Shown here: piece by piece, positions 18,175 through 27,023 of the stretch
How the letters are laid out: each line of letters starts with the position of its first letter
Numbering within the stretch: position 1 is the first letter of the stretch
From: an uncultured Lachnospiraceae bacterium
GTDB taxonomy: Bacteria > Bacillota > Clostridia > Lachnospirales > Lachnospiraceae
Reading direction: 5' to 3'
NCBI GenBank assembly: GCA_902786515.1
Contig: CADADA010000015.1
Span: forward strand, 1-64,000
Length of the DNA: 64,000 nt
Program-made: the position numbers and the translations under genes
The notes under the pieces: generated by a model
Database searches by the model: none
What the model saw: only the letters and a program-made list of their open reading frames with translations
What the model was told of the DNA's origin: nothing

Positions 18175-19407
18175 ATGACACAGTTTTATGAATATGTGAA
18201 AATGGCATTGATGAATGTGCTTCACAATAAAGTCCGTTCATTTTTGACAATGTTGGGAATCATTATTGGTATATCATCAGTTATACTTGTGATTGGATTG
18301 GGAAACGGTGCAAAAAATGTTATCACTTCTGCGATGTCTGATATAGGTGAAGGTCAGATAGCAGTATATACTACAGATTATGATAATTATAAAATAACCA
18401 AAGAAGATTTGGATATAATTAAGGAAAAAGTAGATGGCGTAAAAGGAATGACAGTTGAGGATACCACATCAGGAAATACAAGAACCATCAAGGGTGAATT
18501 TGGGGTTAATCTTAATTGTGTAATGCCTGATTATAAATATTTTATGACTCAGGGAATTGTAAGCGGACGTTTTTTTGATCAAAAAGAATATGATATGGGA
18601 AAGACGTGCTGCGTAATATCGGAAGATGATGCAATGAGATTGTTTGGTTCAACAGATGTAGTGGGAGCTACATTTGATGTGGAAGTACAGGGCGTAAACC
18701 TGAAAATGAAGATTATTGGTGTTCAGTCATCTGAATCAGATACAATGATTAGTTTTTCATTTGGTGATATGCCTGTTTCAATCTTTGTTCCTGAGACTAT
18801 TTTGAGGCAGATATATGGAATATCGACCGAAGAATTCTATTCAGCCGTTTTTGTGGCGGAAAGCGATGCGGACACGTATCAGGTTGCAAATGAGATTCTT
18901 GAAACTATAAAAAAGCAGCATAAAGTCGGAAAAGATGACGAAGATGTATATCAGATGGAGAATTTCAGCGATTACATGAAGATTGTAAATACGGTTATAA
19001 ATGTTATAACAGTTGTTATTTCAATGATAGCTTCTATATCACTGGTAGTAGGAGGTATCGGAGTTATGAATATCATGCTGGTGTCGGTGACAGAGAGAAC
19101 CAGAGAGATAGGTATAAGAAAAGCACTAGGTGCAAAGACAAAATCAATTATGGCACAGTTCTTGGCTGAGTCGGTTATTATTACCCTGATTGGTGGAATT
19201 ATAGGAATATTAGTCGGTATCGGCGGAGCAAATATGATAGCCGGCATAGCAAGTTCCATAAGTAAAAGCTTTTCGTTTAAGCCTGCTGTCAGTGCTCAGG
19301 CAGTGCTCATGGCAACGATTTTTTCAAGTGTTGTAGGAATATTCTTTGGAATCTATCCTGCAAGAAAAGCTGCAAAAATGAATCCGATAGATGCATTGCG
19401 AAGATAG
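18175..19407 (+). CDS. MacB-like ABC transporter permease (FtsX family)
   Basis: About 410 residues with the MacB/FtsX layout: transmembrane helix 1 near the N-terminus (LTMLGIIIGISSVILVIGLG), a large extracytoplasmic MacB-PCD domain (about 50-265) and three C-terminal helices starting with the conserved IMNIMLVSVTERTREIGIRKALG region. The start is ATG 18169 or 18175; both fit the GGATGGTGA ribosome site, and 18175 gives better spacing. With the preceding two genes it forms a mechanotransmission-type efflux complex. The gene ends the operon. Substrate unknown. Confidence 0.92.
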   Translation: MTQFYEYVKMALMNVLHNKVRSFLTMLGIIIGISSVILVIGLGNGAKNVITSAMSDIGEGQIAVYTTDYDNYKITKEDLDIIKEKVDGVKGMTVEDTTSGNTRTIKGEFGVNLNCVMPDYKYFMTQGIVSGRFFDQKEYDMGKTCCVISEDDAMRLFGSTDVVGATFDVEVQGVNLKMKIIGVQSSESDTMISFSFGDMPVSIFVPETILRQIYGISTEEFYSAVFVAESDADTYQVANEILETIKKQHKVGKDDEDVYQMENFSDYMKIVNTVINVITVVISMIASISLVVGGIGVMNIMLVSVTERTREIGIRKALGAKTKSIMAQFLAESVIITLIGGIIGILVGIGGANMIAGIASSISKSFSFKPAVSAQAVLMATIFSSVVGIFFGIYPARKAAKMNPIDALRR

Positions 19408-19498
19408 AAATCCTGCAAAATTTGATTTTTATAATGCATTTTTTAGAAGAAAATGGTAATATTTATGTATACCAATAATTTAAGGAGCGTGGAATTTT

Positions 19499-20452
19499 AT
19501 GGGAAATGTAATAGTGAACAGCAGAAAAGTTGCAGTTATCGGATGCGGATTTGTGGGTTCGTCATCAGCTTTTGCTCTTATGCAGAGCGGATTGTTTTCG
19601 GAGATGGTTTTAATTGATGCAGATGAAAAGAGAGCAGAGGGAGAGGCAATGGATATCTCCCACGGCATATCATTTGCAAGACCGATGAAGATATATGCCG
19701 GAGGATATGATGATATAACTGATGCAGCGATTATCGTGATTACTGCAGGAGCAAACCAGAAGCCGGATGAGACAAGACTTGATTTAATAAAGAAGAATGC
19801 GGCGATTATGAAGTCGATAATCGGTGAAATTAAGAAACGCGATTTCCAGGGAATCCTTCTTATCGTGTCAAATCCTGTGGATATACTTACCTATATTGCG
19901 TTAAAGGAATCGGGATATCCTGCAAACCGTGTTATCGGTTCAGGAACTGTACTTGATACAGGACGATTCAGGTATGTGCTCAGTGAACATTTAGGCGTAG
20001 ATGCGAGAAGTGTACATGCATTTATCTTGGGTGAGCATGGAGACAGTGAACTTGCTGCATGGAGTAATGCTACCGTGGGCGGACTTCCGATTAATGATTT
20101 TTGTGAATTAAGAGGACACTTCAGTCATGAGGAATCAATGGACAGGATTTTCCAGAGTGTTAAAAACAGTGCGTACGAGATTATAAACCGCAAAAAAGCT
20201 ACTTACTATGGAATAGCTATGGCGGTGCGCAGAATTTGTGAGGCAATTGTAAGAGATGAAAAATCTGTTCTTCCGATTTCAAGTCTTATGAACGGAGAGT
20301 ATGGACTTGAGGATGTTGTTTTAAGTGTGCCGGCAGTAGTTGATAAAAACGGAGTAGAAACCATAGTTCCTATTCATCTGAGCGAAGAAGAGGAGCAGAA
20401 GCTGAAGGAATCAGGAGAACTCCTAAAGAAGATTGCAAAAGAGAATCTGTAG
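19499..20452 (+). CDS. ldh: L-lactate dehydrogenase
   Basis: NAD-dependent reduction of pyruvate to L-lactate in fermentation. The Rossmann motif GCGFVGSSSAF (about 15-25) is followed by Asp for NAD (LIDAD), the substrate-binding Arg in DETRLDL (about 94) and the catalytic His in ILGEHGDSE (about 181). Lactate rather than malate specificity is favoured by the GANQKPDETRL loop, which has Gln in the lactate-determining place. At 317 residues the length is standard. AAGGAGCG precedes the ATG. The gene is monocistronic and convergent with the rubrerythrin gene, with repeat element B1 between them. Confidence 0.95.
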   Translation: MGNVIVNSRKVAVIGCGFVGSSSAFALMQSGLFSEMVLIDADEKRAEGEAMDISHGISFARPMKIYAGGYDDITDAAIIVITAGANQKPDETRLDLIKKNAAIMKSIIGEIKKRDFQGILLIVSNPVDILTYIALKESGYPANRVIGSGTVLDTGRFRYVLSEHLGVDARSVHAFILGEHGDSELAAWSNATVGGLPINDFCELRGHFSHEESMDRIFQSVKNSAYEIINRKKATYYGIAMAVRRICEAIVRDEKSVLPISSLMNGEYGLEDVVLSVPAVVDKNGVETIVPIHLSEEEEQKLKESGELLKKIAKENL

Positions 20453-20491
20453 TATTATTTACACATAAAAAGTTGTGGAAGTTTAAAATTC

Positions 20492-20609
20492 GTTATTATT
20501 CACGGTTCCTCTCCCAACATTTGGATTTCCCGCTGCTTCGCAGCTCTCCCGGTGCTACGCACCTGAAATCCTTATGATGGGAGAGGTTTCTTCTGTGAAT
20601 ATTAATAAT
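20492..20609. repeat. Hairpin-rich intergenic element, family B copy 1
   Basis: Located between the convergent ldh and rubrerythrin genes. An outer stem CCTCTCCC (20508-20515) / GGGAGAGG (20579-20586) encloses GGATTT/AAATCC and two internal hairpins, GCTGC-TTC-GCAGC and GGTGC-TAC-GCACC, giving a branched fold. Imperfect terminal inverted repeats TTATTCAC and GTGAAT flank it. A 50-base core (20523-20572) is identical to 36,227-36,276. It may also act as a two-way terminator. Confidence 0.8.
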
Positions 20610-20610
20610 T

Positions 20611-21156
20611 TTATCCAAAGTATCTGTCAAGGAGTCCCTTGAAAGCTTTTCCGTGTCTTGCTTCATCTCTTGCCATTTCATGAACAGTATCATGAATTGC
20701 GTCAAGACCAAGTTCCTTTGCTTTTTTAGCTATAGCCATCTTACCTGCTGTAGCGCCACATTCTGCTTCGACTCTCATTTCAAGGTTCTTTTTAGTACTG
20801 TCAGTCAATACTTCACCAAGTAATTCTGCAAATTTGGCAGCATGCTCAGCTTCTTCATAAGCAGCTTTTTCCCAGTAGAGACCAATCTCAGGATATCCCT
20901 CACGGTGAGCAACTCTTGCCATTGCGAGATACATTCCGACTTCTGAACATTCTCCTTTGAAGTTATCACGAAGGCCTTGAAGAATTTCTTCATCTACACC
21001 CTGTGCTACACCGAGAACATGTTCTGCTTCCCATGTAAGCTCATCGCTTTCAACTTTGTTAAACTTTGAAGCAGGAACTCCACACTGAGGACATTTCTCC
21101 GGAGCTGCATCTCCCTCATACACATAACCACATACTGAACAGACAAATTTTGCCAT
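20611..21156 (-). CDS. Reverse rubrerythrin (rubredoxin domain at N-terminus)
   Basis: 181-residue peroxide- and oxygen-detoxifying enzyme of anaerobes. The order is reversed relative to classical rubrerythrin. The rubredoxin domain comes first, with iron-binding Cys pairs CSVCG (5-9) and CPQCG (22-26). The diiron four-helix domain follows with [30 protein letters not shown] and [14 protein letters not shown] supplying the Glu/His ligands. Such reverse rubrerythrins act as NADH-linked hydrogen peroxide and oxygen reductases with a partner reductase, known in clostridia. The gene is transcribed alone from a clear promoter and ends at repeat element B1. It implies a strict anaerobe with an oxidative defence. 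Confidence 0.94.
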   Translation of the reverse strand: MAKFVCSVCGYVYEGDAAPEKCPQCGVPASKFNKVESDELTWEAEHVLGVAQGVDEEILQGLRDNFKGECSEVGMYLAMARVAHREGYPEIGLYWEKAAYEEAEHAAKFAELLGEVLTDSTKKNLEMRVEAECGATAGKMAIAKKAKELGLDAIHDTVHEMARDEARHGKAFKGLLDRYFG

Positions 21157-21205
21157 AAATCATATCTCCTTCCTGATTTTATTAAATAGTTATACAACTG
21201 TTATT

Positions 21206-21234
21206 AATATATAAAAAAATATGTACAAAGTCAA
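21206..21234 (-). promoter_or_regulatory. Promoter of the rubrerythrin gene
   Basis: On the minus strand TTGACT (21234-21229), 17 bases, TATATT (21211-21206). It is about 50 bases upstream of the start codon. No clear PerR box was identified. Confidence 0.7.
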
Positions 21235-21260
21235 CAAAGTGAACAAAATATATTTATGGG

Positions 21261-21289
21261 TTTCACAAAATAAACGAATGTGTTATAAT
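21261..21289 (+). promoter_or_regulatory. Likely trpB2 promoter
   Basis: TATAAT at 21284-21289 with TTTCAC 17 bases upstream. The -35 box is weak. The start codon follows at 21323. No T-box or leader peptide rich in Trp is seen. Confidence 0.5.
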
Positions 21290-21322
21290 CATCAGAGAAT
21301 ATTAGAAATAGAGGAAGATGAC

Positions 21323-22690
21323 ATGGAAAAAACAATACCATACAAGATTTATTTGGAAGAAAGTGAAATGCCACAGCAGTGGTATAATGTAAGAGCAGAT
21401 ATGAAAAAGAAGCCTGCACCGATATTGAATCCGGCTACTTTAAAACCGGTTACGGTAGAGGAGTTAGAGCCTATTTTTTGTACTGAATTAGCAAAACAGG
21501 AATTGGATGATACAACACCGTATTTTGATATACCGGAAGAAATCAGAAGTTTTTACAGAATGTATCGTCCGTCACCTTTGGTAAGGGCATATTGTCTTGA
21601 GAAAAAGCTTGATACTCCTGCACATATTTACTACAAATTTGAAGGAAATAATACATCAGGAAGCCATAAGCTTAATTCAGCAATTGCACAGGCATATTAT
21701 GCTAAGAAGCAGGGACTTAAGGGTGTTACTACTGAGACAGGAGCAGGACAGTGGGGAACAGCGCTTTCGATGGCATGTTCTTACTTTGATTTGGACTGTC
21801 AGGTATATATGGTAAAATGTTCTTATGAGCAGAAGCCTTTCAGACGTGAAGTCATGAGAACATATGGCGCAAAGGTAACTCCTTCACCGTCTATGACTAC
21901 GGAGATTGGAAAAAAGATTAATGCCGAATTTCCGGGAACAACAGGAAGTCTTGGATGTGCTATTTCAGAAGCAGTAGAAGCGGCGACTACACAGGAAGGA
22001 TACAGATATGTTCTGGGTTCCGTTTTATCACAGGTGCTGCTGCACCAGTCGGTCATCGGGCTTGAGGCAATTTCTGCCTTAAAGAAATACGATGTAAAAG
22101 CCGATATAGTTATAGGATGTGCCGGAGGCGGTTCAAACCTTGGAGGATTGATTTCACCTTTTGTCGGAGAAATCTTAAGGGGCGAGAATGAATATAAGAT
22201 TATCGCGGTGGAACCGGCTTCATGCCCGAGTCTTACAAGAGGAAAGTATGCATATGATTTCTGTGATACAGGAAAGGTTTGCCCTCTTGCGAAGATGTAC
22301 ACATTGGGAAGCGGATTCATTCCATCTGCTAATCATGCAGGCGGATTAAGATATCATGGAATGAGTTCTGTTGTGTCAGAACTCTATGATCAGGGATTGC
22401 TTGAAGCAAGGAGTGTGGAACAGACTTCTGTATTTGAGGCTGCACAGCAATTTGCAAGGGTAGAAGGTATTTTACCTGCACCTGAAAGCAGTCATGCTAT
22501 CAAAGTTGCCATAGATGAAGCATTAAAATGCAAAGAGACCGGAGAAGAGAAGAATATCGTATTCGGTCTTACAGGTACAGGTTACTTTGATATGGTTGCA
22601 TATCAGAAGTTTAACGACGGAGAGATGGGAGATTATATCCCAACTGATGAAGAACTTGAAAAATCATTTGCATCATTGCCAAATGTATAA
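21323..22690 (+). CDS. trpB: TrpB2-type tryptophan synthase beta-like protein
   Basis: 455-residue PLP enzyme of the TrpB2 group, which condenses indole with serine and usually acts without TrpA. The long N-terminus and the LLHQSVIGLEA region are typical of TrpB2. The PLP Lys is in the GSHKLNSA motif and the glycine-rich phosphate-binding loop is GCAGGGSNLGG. The ATG at 21323 is preceded by GAGGAAG; the upstream in-frame ATG at 21221 overlaps the promoter. No trpA is adjacent, so a role in indole salvage is likely. Activity on serine or phosphoserine cannot be told from sequence. Confidence 0.92.
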   Translation: MEKTIPYKIYLEESEMPQQWYNVRADMKKKPAPILNPATLKPVTVEELEPIFCTELAKQELDDTTPYFDIPEEIRSFYRMYRPSPLVRAYCLEKKLDTPAHIYYKFEGNNTSGSHKLNSAIAQAYYAKKQGLKGVTTETGAGQWGTALSMACSYFDLDCQVYMVKCSYEQKPFRREVMRTYGAKVTPSPSMTTEIGKKINAEFPGTTGSLGCAISEAVEAATTQEGYRYVLGSVLSQVLLHQSVIGLEAISALKKYDVKADIVIGCAGGGSNLGGLISPFVGEILRGENEYKIIAVEPASCPSLTRGKYAYDFCDTGKVCPLAKMYTLGSGFIPSANHAGGLRYHGMSSVVSELYDQGLLEARSVEQTSVFEAAQQFARVEGILPAPESSHAIKVAIDEALKCKETGEEKNIVFGLTGTGYFDMVAYQKFNDGEMGDYIPTDEELEKSFASLPNV

Positions 22691-22715
22691 GTTATATAAA
22701 AATTAGAGGAGGAAT

Positions 22716-23582
22716 ATGATGAAACAATTAAAAAAAGCAGTATTAATGGTTATGGTGTTGTTTGCGGCGGTAGTACTGTTGCCGGTAAATGCGCAGGCTG
22801 CCGATAAGTTTAAGCTTTCAAATGATAGGATTACAACGTATGTTGGTGCGAGCTTAAAGATTAAGGCAACAGGAGTTACAGGTTCAGTAGAATGGACAAG
22901 CAGTAATAGTAAAGTTGTGAAGGTTTCTTCTTCTGGAAAGATAACAGCAGTTAACACGGGGAAGGCAATTATCAAGGCTAAGAATAATGGTAAGACATTA
23001 AAATGTGCCGTTACAGTTAAAAAGCTACTTACAGCAAAACAGGCAGTTAATAAATTCAAAAGTGATGAGAAGGATGTACGATATATAACAATGAATATGT
23101 ATACCGATGAGATTTCAGATTCAAAATACTATGGCGGTATGGCAGCAGACCTGAAGAAGGAAATTGCATATATTGATTTGTCTGTATTAGGAGTATCTAA
23201 GAGATATATTACAAAGAACAGGGTATATTGGTATAGTGAAAACGATGGTAGATGGTATTATTACAAGAATTCGGGAAGCAGTACTACATCGCAGGTAGAA
23301 GATACATTTTCAGATATTAAATCACCTGTATCAAAAGGAATTACAAAATTCAATGGAAAGAAAGCAATGAAAGTTCAGGTTGTGTTAGACAAAAAGAAGG
23401 TTATGTTATACTTTGATATAACTGATTTCTCACTCATAGGAATGTCTCAAAGTGTAGAAGAAGGTGAAAACAAGGCTGAATCAATGGTTGTACTTGACTT
23501 TAAGAGCAAAGTTAAGATTCCGTCAGAAATAATTAATTCTGCTACTTATAAAGAAGAGGTATTCTTTAATGTTGTAAGTTAG
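22716..23582 (+). CDS. Secreted protein with BIG2 Ig-like domain
   Basis: 288 residues. The N-terminus is a Sec signal peptide ending near VNAQAAD. A bacterial Ig-like group 2 domain follows (about 36-105), recognisable by VEWTSSNSKVVKVSSSGKIT and GKAIIKAKNNGK. The C-terminal about 180 residues are not recognised; they look beta-rich and contain a Tyr-rich stretch (DGRWYYYKNSGSS). It is secreted and possibly surface-associated. GAGGAGG precedes the ATG, and it starts 25 bases after trpB2, so it may be co-transcribed. A terminator follows directly. Confidence 0.78.
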   Translation: MMKQLKKAVLMVMVLFAAVVLLPVNAQAADKFKLSNDRITTYVGASLKIKATGVTGSVEWTSSNSKVVKVSSSGKITAVNTGKAIIKAKNNGKTLKCAVTVKKLLTAKQAVNKFKSDEKDVRYITMNMYTDEISDSKYYGGMAADLKKEIAYIDLSVLGVSKRYITKNRVYWYSENDGRWYYYKNSGSSTTSQVEDTFSDIKSPVSKGITKFNGKKAMKVQVVLDKKKVMLYFDITDFSLIGMSQSVEEGENKAESMVVLDFKSKVKIPSEIINSATYKEEVFFNVVS

Positions 23583-23606
23583 GAAGTTATGTTGAAAGGA
23601 CAAATA

Positions 23607-23632
23607 AAGGAGCTGTCAGGCAGCTCCTTTTT
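23607..23632 (+). terminator. Terminator between convergent genes
   Basis: AAGGAGCTG at 23607-23615 pairs with CAGCTCCTT at 23621-23629, loop TCAGG, followed by TTTTT. It ends the secreted Ig-like gene and may also serve the minus-strand mscL. Confidence 0.85.
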
Positions 23633-23638
23633 AAGTGC

Positions 23639-24142
23639 TTATTTTTTTGATTTATTATCTTTTTTATCTTTATCTTTCTCCGGTTCCGGACTTGGAACAT
23701 CGCTTGTACACTGTGGGCATTTAACTGCCTTGATAGAAATATCTGACTGGCAGAACGGGCACTTTCTTGTTGTAGGGGCCTCAGGCTCTTTTTTCTTGCC
23801 AATATTAGTAAGAGAATTCATTCCTTTAACAAGCAGGAACACTATAAATGCCATAATTAAAAAGTTGATTACGTCGGCGATAAACATTCCAAATTGGAGT
23901 TTCTGGCCGTTTATGGTCAATGCTAAGCTTGCTGCATCACCGTCCATCTTACCGAAACAGTTTAAGATAGGAGTGATAATATTGTCTGTCAGTGAAGTTA
24001 CAAGGCTGCTGAAAGCACCACCAATCAATACACCGACTGCCATACTCATTACATTTCCTTGTAATGCAAACTCTTTAAATTCATTGAGAAAACCGCCGAT
24101 TTTCTTGCCATGTTTTTTTGATGCGTCTTTTACGTTACTCAT
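23639..24142 (-). CDS. mscL: MscL mechanosensitive channel with C-terminal zinc ribbon
   Basis: Large-conductance mechanosensitive channel, a pentameric membrane pore that opens under osmotic down-shock. The channel part is standard: EFALQGNVMSMAVGVLIGGAF as helix 1, a loop containing SLALTINGQKL, and FLIMAFIVFLLVKGMN as helix 2. After it, instead of a short helical bundle, is a zinc-ribbon pattern CPFC (about 133-136) and CPQC (about 147-150), then a lysine-rich tail (EKDKDKKDNKSKK). The added ribbon could bind metal or a partner in the cytoplasm. It lies 15 bases after the LCP gene, probably in the same transcript. Confidence 0.92.
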   Translation of the reverse strand: MSNVKDASKKHGKKIGGFLNEFKEFALQGNVMSMAVGVLIGGAFSSLVTSLTDNIITPILNCFGKMDGDAASLALTINGQKLQFGMFIADVINFLIMAFIVFLLVKGMNSLTNIGKKKEPEAPTTRKCPFCQSDISIKAVKCPQCTSDVPSPEPEKDKDKKDNKSKK

Positions 24143-24157
24143 TTTGAACCTCCGTTT

Positions 24158-25495
24158 TTAATTTTCTTCATAATATGTATTTGCACCGTCATTTGATATA
24201 TCGTAATTATCATCATCGTCATCATCTGAAGTGCTATTAACACTGTATTTATTATATGATTCAGTGTACTTCTCGGTTTCTTCTTCCTCGTCCGGTTCAA
24301 CGCCGGATTCATTTATAATCTCTTTAGAAATTGACCTTAAAACCGTAGAAGGTGAATATGACTCGTCAGGGAACAGAGACTGCTGTAATTGGATTACATT
24401 CTGTTCAAGTCCCACAGGAACAACAAACCCATAGTAGTCGTTGTTTTTATCATCCGGGGTATACTTATCATATGGGAATCCTTGGGTTTCTCCGAGAGAA
24501 CATTCCATTGCTATAGGAATCAAATCCATAATCGTATCCCATGAAAGACTTGTCTCCATAATCTTGTCCCCGTTTAAGGTATCATTTTCAAGGAGAGTCT
24601 TTGCCATACTGATTATTTTATCAGTTCCTGCTGTCTGTGCTTTGTTAAATATCTGTGTCAATACAAACCTCTGACGTGCCGTACGGCCGTAATCATCTTT
24701 GTAAACAGTACCGTCAGGAGCCGTATACTCGCTGTATCTGTTTCTGCAGTATGCAGTTGCCTGAAGTCCGTTGACATGAATATTTCCGATTTTTTTAACA
24801 TCCGGTGAACTCATGCCTGTGACCTTTCTGTTCTCAATCAGGTAGTCATTCATTCGAAGACGCTCGTGCTCGGTTATGGTTATATCAATTCCACCGAGGG
24901 AATCGATGATTGTCGCAAGACCTGCAAAGTTAACCGTAGCATAATCCTTTATATCGAGGTCGAGATTTTCATTAAGCACATTAATGGCTTCTTCAGGACC
25001 TCCCCAGAAATATGCATTATTCGCTTTTGAAAGCACCTGCTCTTTATCTGAATTCGGCATCCTGAGCAAAGTATCCCTGAATACGGATGTAAGCCTGATT
25101 TCAGAAGTAAGTGTATTGACCGTTACGATGATGATTGAGTCAGTATGCGTCGTGCTGCTGAATTCACCGTCTCGCGGGTCTATACCGAAAAGAGCGATAT
25201 TAATATATTTTTCCGAAGAAAATTTATTAGAACTCGTTTTTATTTCGCTCCGTTTAAAATCTGAATTAAGTACGTTTTTATTGAAATCTTCCTCGCCAAA
25301 CATGCTGACTATTTGTCTCCCCACGGAAGTTTTGGTCAGAAGTTTCAACATCCGGGCCTTGGAATTAGGCATTGCAAATGCTGCAATGGTAGTGACAATG
25401 AGTATAAAAATCGTTAATTCTATAACTAACAATCCTTTTTTTATTCTTCTCTTTTTTTTCCTTCGTCTGTTTTTAACATTACGTGATGTAGCCAT
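24158..25495 (-). CDS. LytR-CpsA-Psr (LCP) family wall-polymer ligase
   Basis: LCP proteins transfer teichoic acid or other glycopolymers from a lipid carrier to peptidoglycan outside the membrane. The 445-residue protein has a basic N-terminus and one transmembrane helix (about 25-44), then the LCP domain, with signature stretches INIALFGIDPRDGE, HTDSIIIVTVN, RDTLLRMP and the catalytic-region Arg-rich YCRNRYSEYTAPDGTV and YGRTARQRFVL. The tail (about 410-445) is acidic with an Asp run and no recognised domain. It is divergent from the potassium uptake genes and has its own promoter. The polymer it attaches is unknown. Confidence 0.93.
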   Translation of the reverse strand: MATSRNVKNRRRKKKRRIKKGLLVIELTIFILIVTTIAAFAMPNSKARMLKLLTKTSVGRQIVSMFGEEDFNKNVLNSDFKRSEIKTSSNKFSSEKYINIALFGIDPRDGEFSSTTHTDSIIIVTVNTLTSEIRLTSVFRDTLLRMPNSDKEQVLSKANNAYFWGGPEEAINVLNENLDLDIKDYATVNFAGLATIIDSLGGIDITITEHERLRMNDYLIENRKVTGMSSPDVKKIGNIHVNGLQATAYCRNRYSEYTAPDGTVYKDDYGRTARQRFVLTQIFNKAQTAGTDKIISMAKTLLENDTLNGDKIMETSLSWDTIMDLIPIAMECSLGETQGFPYDKYTPDDKNNDYYGFVVPVGLEQNVIQLQQSLFPDESYSPSTVLRSISKEIINESGVEPDEEEETEKYTESYNKYSVNSTSDDDDDDNYDISNDGANTYYEEN

Positions 25496-25530
25496 CTTTG
25501 CGAACTTCCCTTTCTTAAACTTTAAATGTC

Positions 25531-25559
25531 ATTATAGCACCAAGTTAAATTGTGTGCAA
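25531..25559 (-). promoter_or_regulatory. Promoter of the LCP/mscL operon
   Basis: On the minus strand TTGCAC (25559-25554), 17 bases, TATAAT (25536-25531). It is about 35 bases upstream of the LCP start codon. Confidence 0.7.
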
Positions 25560-25638
25560 CTTAAAAGTGCAGGGACTTCAAAAAAGGTAATAATTATTGT
25601 ATAATAAATTGTGTTGTGAAAAAAAGGTGGTGAAACAG

Positions 25639-27000
25639 ATGAAACATTTTCATCTAACAACAACCAGAATGATAGTGTTTGGATTTTTACCGGTTATACT
25701 GGCAGGGACGGTTTTACTGATGCTCCCGATATGTTCGGTCAGTGGCAATTCTACTTCCTTTTCGGATGCACTGTTTACATCGACTGCGTCAGTAAGTATT
25801 ACAGGTTTAATGTTACTTGATACAAGCGCACATTGGAATTTTTTTGGGCAGTTTATTATTCTGATTCTCATACAATGTGGAGGACTTGGGATTATAACCA
25901 TGACTACTTATGCCATGGTTCTGGCAGGCAGAAAGGTCTCACTGAAAGACCGGCTGCTCCTTCAGGATTCATTTAATCTCAATACAATGAGCGGTCTGGT
26001 TGAATTTTTGCTGAATATTATGAAGGGAACCTTTATAGTTGAAGGAATCGGAACTGTATGTTATATGTTCGCATTTGTGCCAGAGTACGGAATAAAGGGT
26101 ATATGGTTTTCGGTTTTTATGGCAGTATCGGCGTTTTGCAATGCCGGCATAGATGTACTTGGGAGTCAGAGTCTGGTTCCGTATGCCGGAAATCCGTGGA
26201 TAAATGTTGTTACCATGTTACTGGTGATAGTAGGTGGAATCGGATTCATAGTCTGGTGGGATATAATTGGTGCGATAAAAAAAGTATATAATAAGGAAAT
26301 TTATAGAGGCAGGATATTTAAAAGTCTGTCGCTCCATTCAAAGGTGGTGCTTGTTTCTTCGACTATATTGATTGCAGGTGGAGCATTTTTGATATTCATC
26401 ATAGAATATAATAATCCGGAGACGATAGGAAATTTTAACGTCCCGAAAAAAATTATGGCTTCTTTATTTCAATCTGTTACATCGAGGTCGTCAGGATTTT
26501 TTACAATCCCGCAAAAAGGTTTAAGAGATGCATCTGCTATGATATCAATGGTGCTGATGTTTGTGGGAGGCTCTTCGGTGGGAACGGCAGGAGGAGTTAA
26601 GACTACGACTGTCGCAGTACTGTTCATAACGGCGATGTGTGTTGTAAAGGGTTCAGAAGAAATATCAGCATTTAAAAGGAGAATACCTATTGGAACAATC
26701 AGGAAAGCGTTGTCGGTGGTGCTGTTTAGCTTTATTGCGCTGTTAGTTGTGATATGCCTTTTATCAGTGGTAAATGGCGGAGATTTTATGGATGTATCAT
26801 ATGAAGCTGCGGCTGCGATAACCACTTCAGGATTGTCAAGAGGATATACGGATAATTTGAATCAGGCAGGAAGAATAATAGTGATGATTTGCATGTATCT
26901 CGGAAGAGTAGGTCCTATTTCTATGGCAATTGCATTTAGTGAAGGCGGTAGAAAGAAACCGATGATTGTATATGCAGAGGAAGATGTAACTGTAGGATAG
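25639..27000 (+). CDS. ktrB: Potassium uptake channel subunit KtrB/TrkH
   Basis: 453-residue integral membrane protein of the TrkH/KtrB family forming the K+ pathway. Four P-loop regions are visible. The selectivity-filter glycines are in SVSITGLM, AFCNAGIDV, TSRSSGFFTIP and TTSGLSRG. ATG 25639 is chosen because AAGGTGGTGA precedes it; the ORF extension upstream lacks this. The length is closer to KtrB than TrkH, and the following gene is a short KtrA-type regulator. A TATAAT box sits at about 25,600. The complex takes up potassium, likely coupled to Na+ in the Ktr type. Confidence 0.93.
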   Translation: MKHFHLTTTRMIVFGFLPVILAGTVLLMLPICSVSGNSTSFSDALFTSTASVSITGLMLLDTSAHWNFFGQFIILILIQCGGLGIITMTTYAMVLAGRKVSLKDRLLLQDSFNLNTMSGLVEFLLNIMKGTFIVEGIGTVCYMFAFVPEYGIKGIWFSVFMAVSAFCNAGIDVLGSQSLVPYAGNPWINVVTMLLVIVGGIGFIVWWDIIGAIKKVYNKEIYRGRIFKSLSLHSKVVLVSSTILIAGGAFLIFIIEYNNPETIGNFNVPKKIMASLFQSVTSRSSGFFTIPQKGLRDASAMISMVLMFVGGSSVGTAGGVKTTTVAVLFITAMCVVKGSEEISAFKRRIPIGTIRKALSVVLFSFIALLVVICLLSVVNGGDFMDVSYEAAAAITTSGLSRGYTDNLNQAGRIIVMICMYLGRVGPISMAIAFSEGGRKKPMIVYAEEDVTVG

Positions 27001-27023
27001 ATTAAAGGAGGGAATTAAATCAG

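Noticed and set aside
20520..20575. Cloverleaf-like fold suggesting a tRNA
   Set aside because: The two hairpins and closing stem do not match tRNA arm lengths, anticodon loop or conserved T-loop bases, and an identical copy lies in another element.
21320..21360. Trp attenuator or T-box for trpB2
   Set aside because: No T-box core, specifier loop, terminator or Trp-rich leader peptide is visible in the short upstream region.
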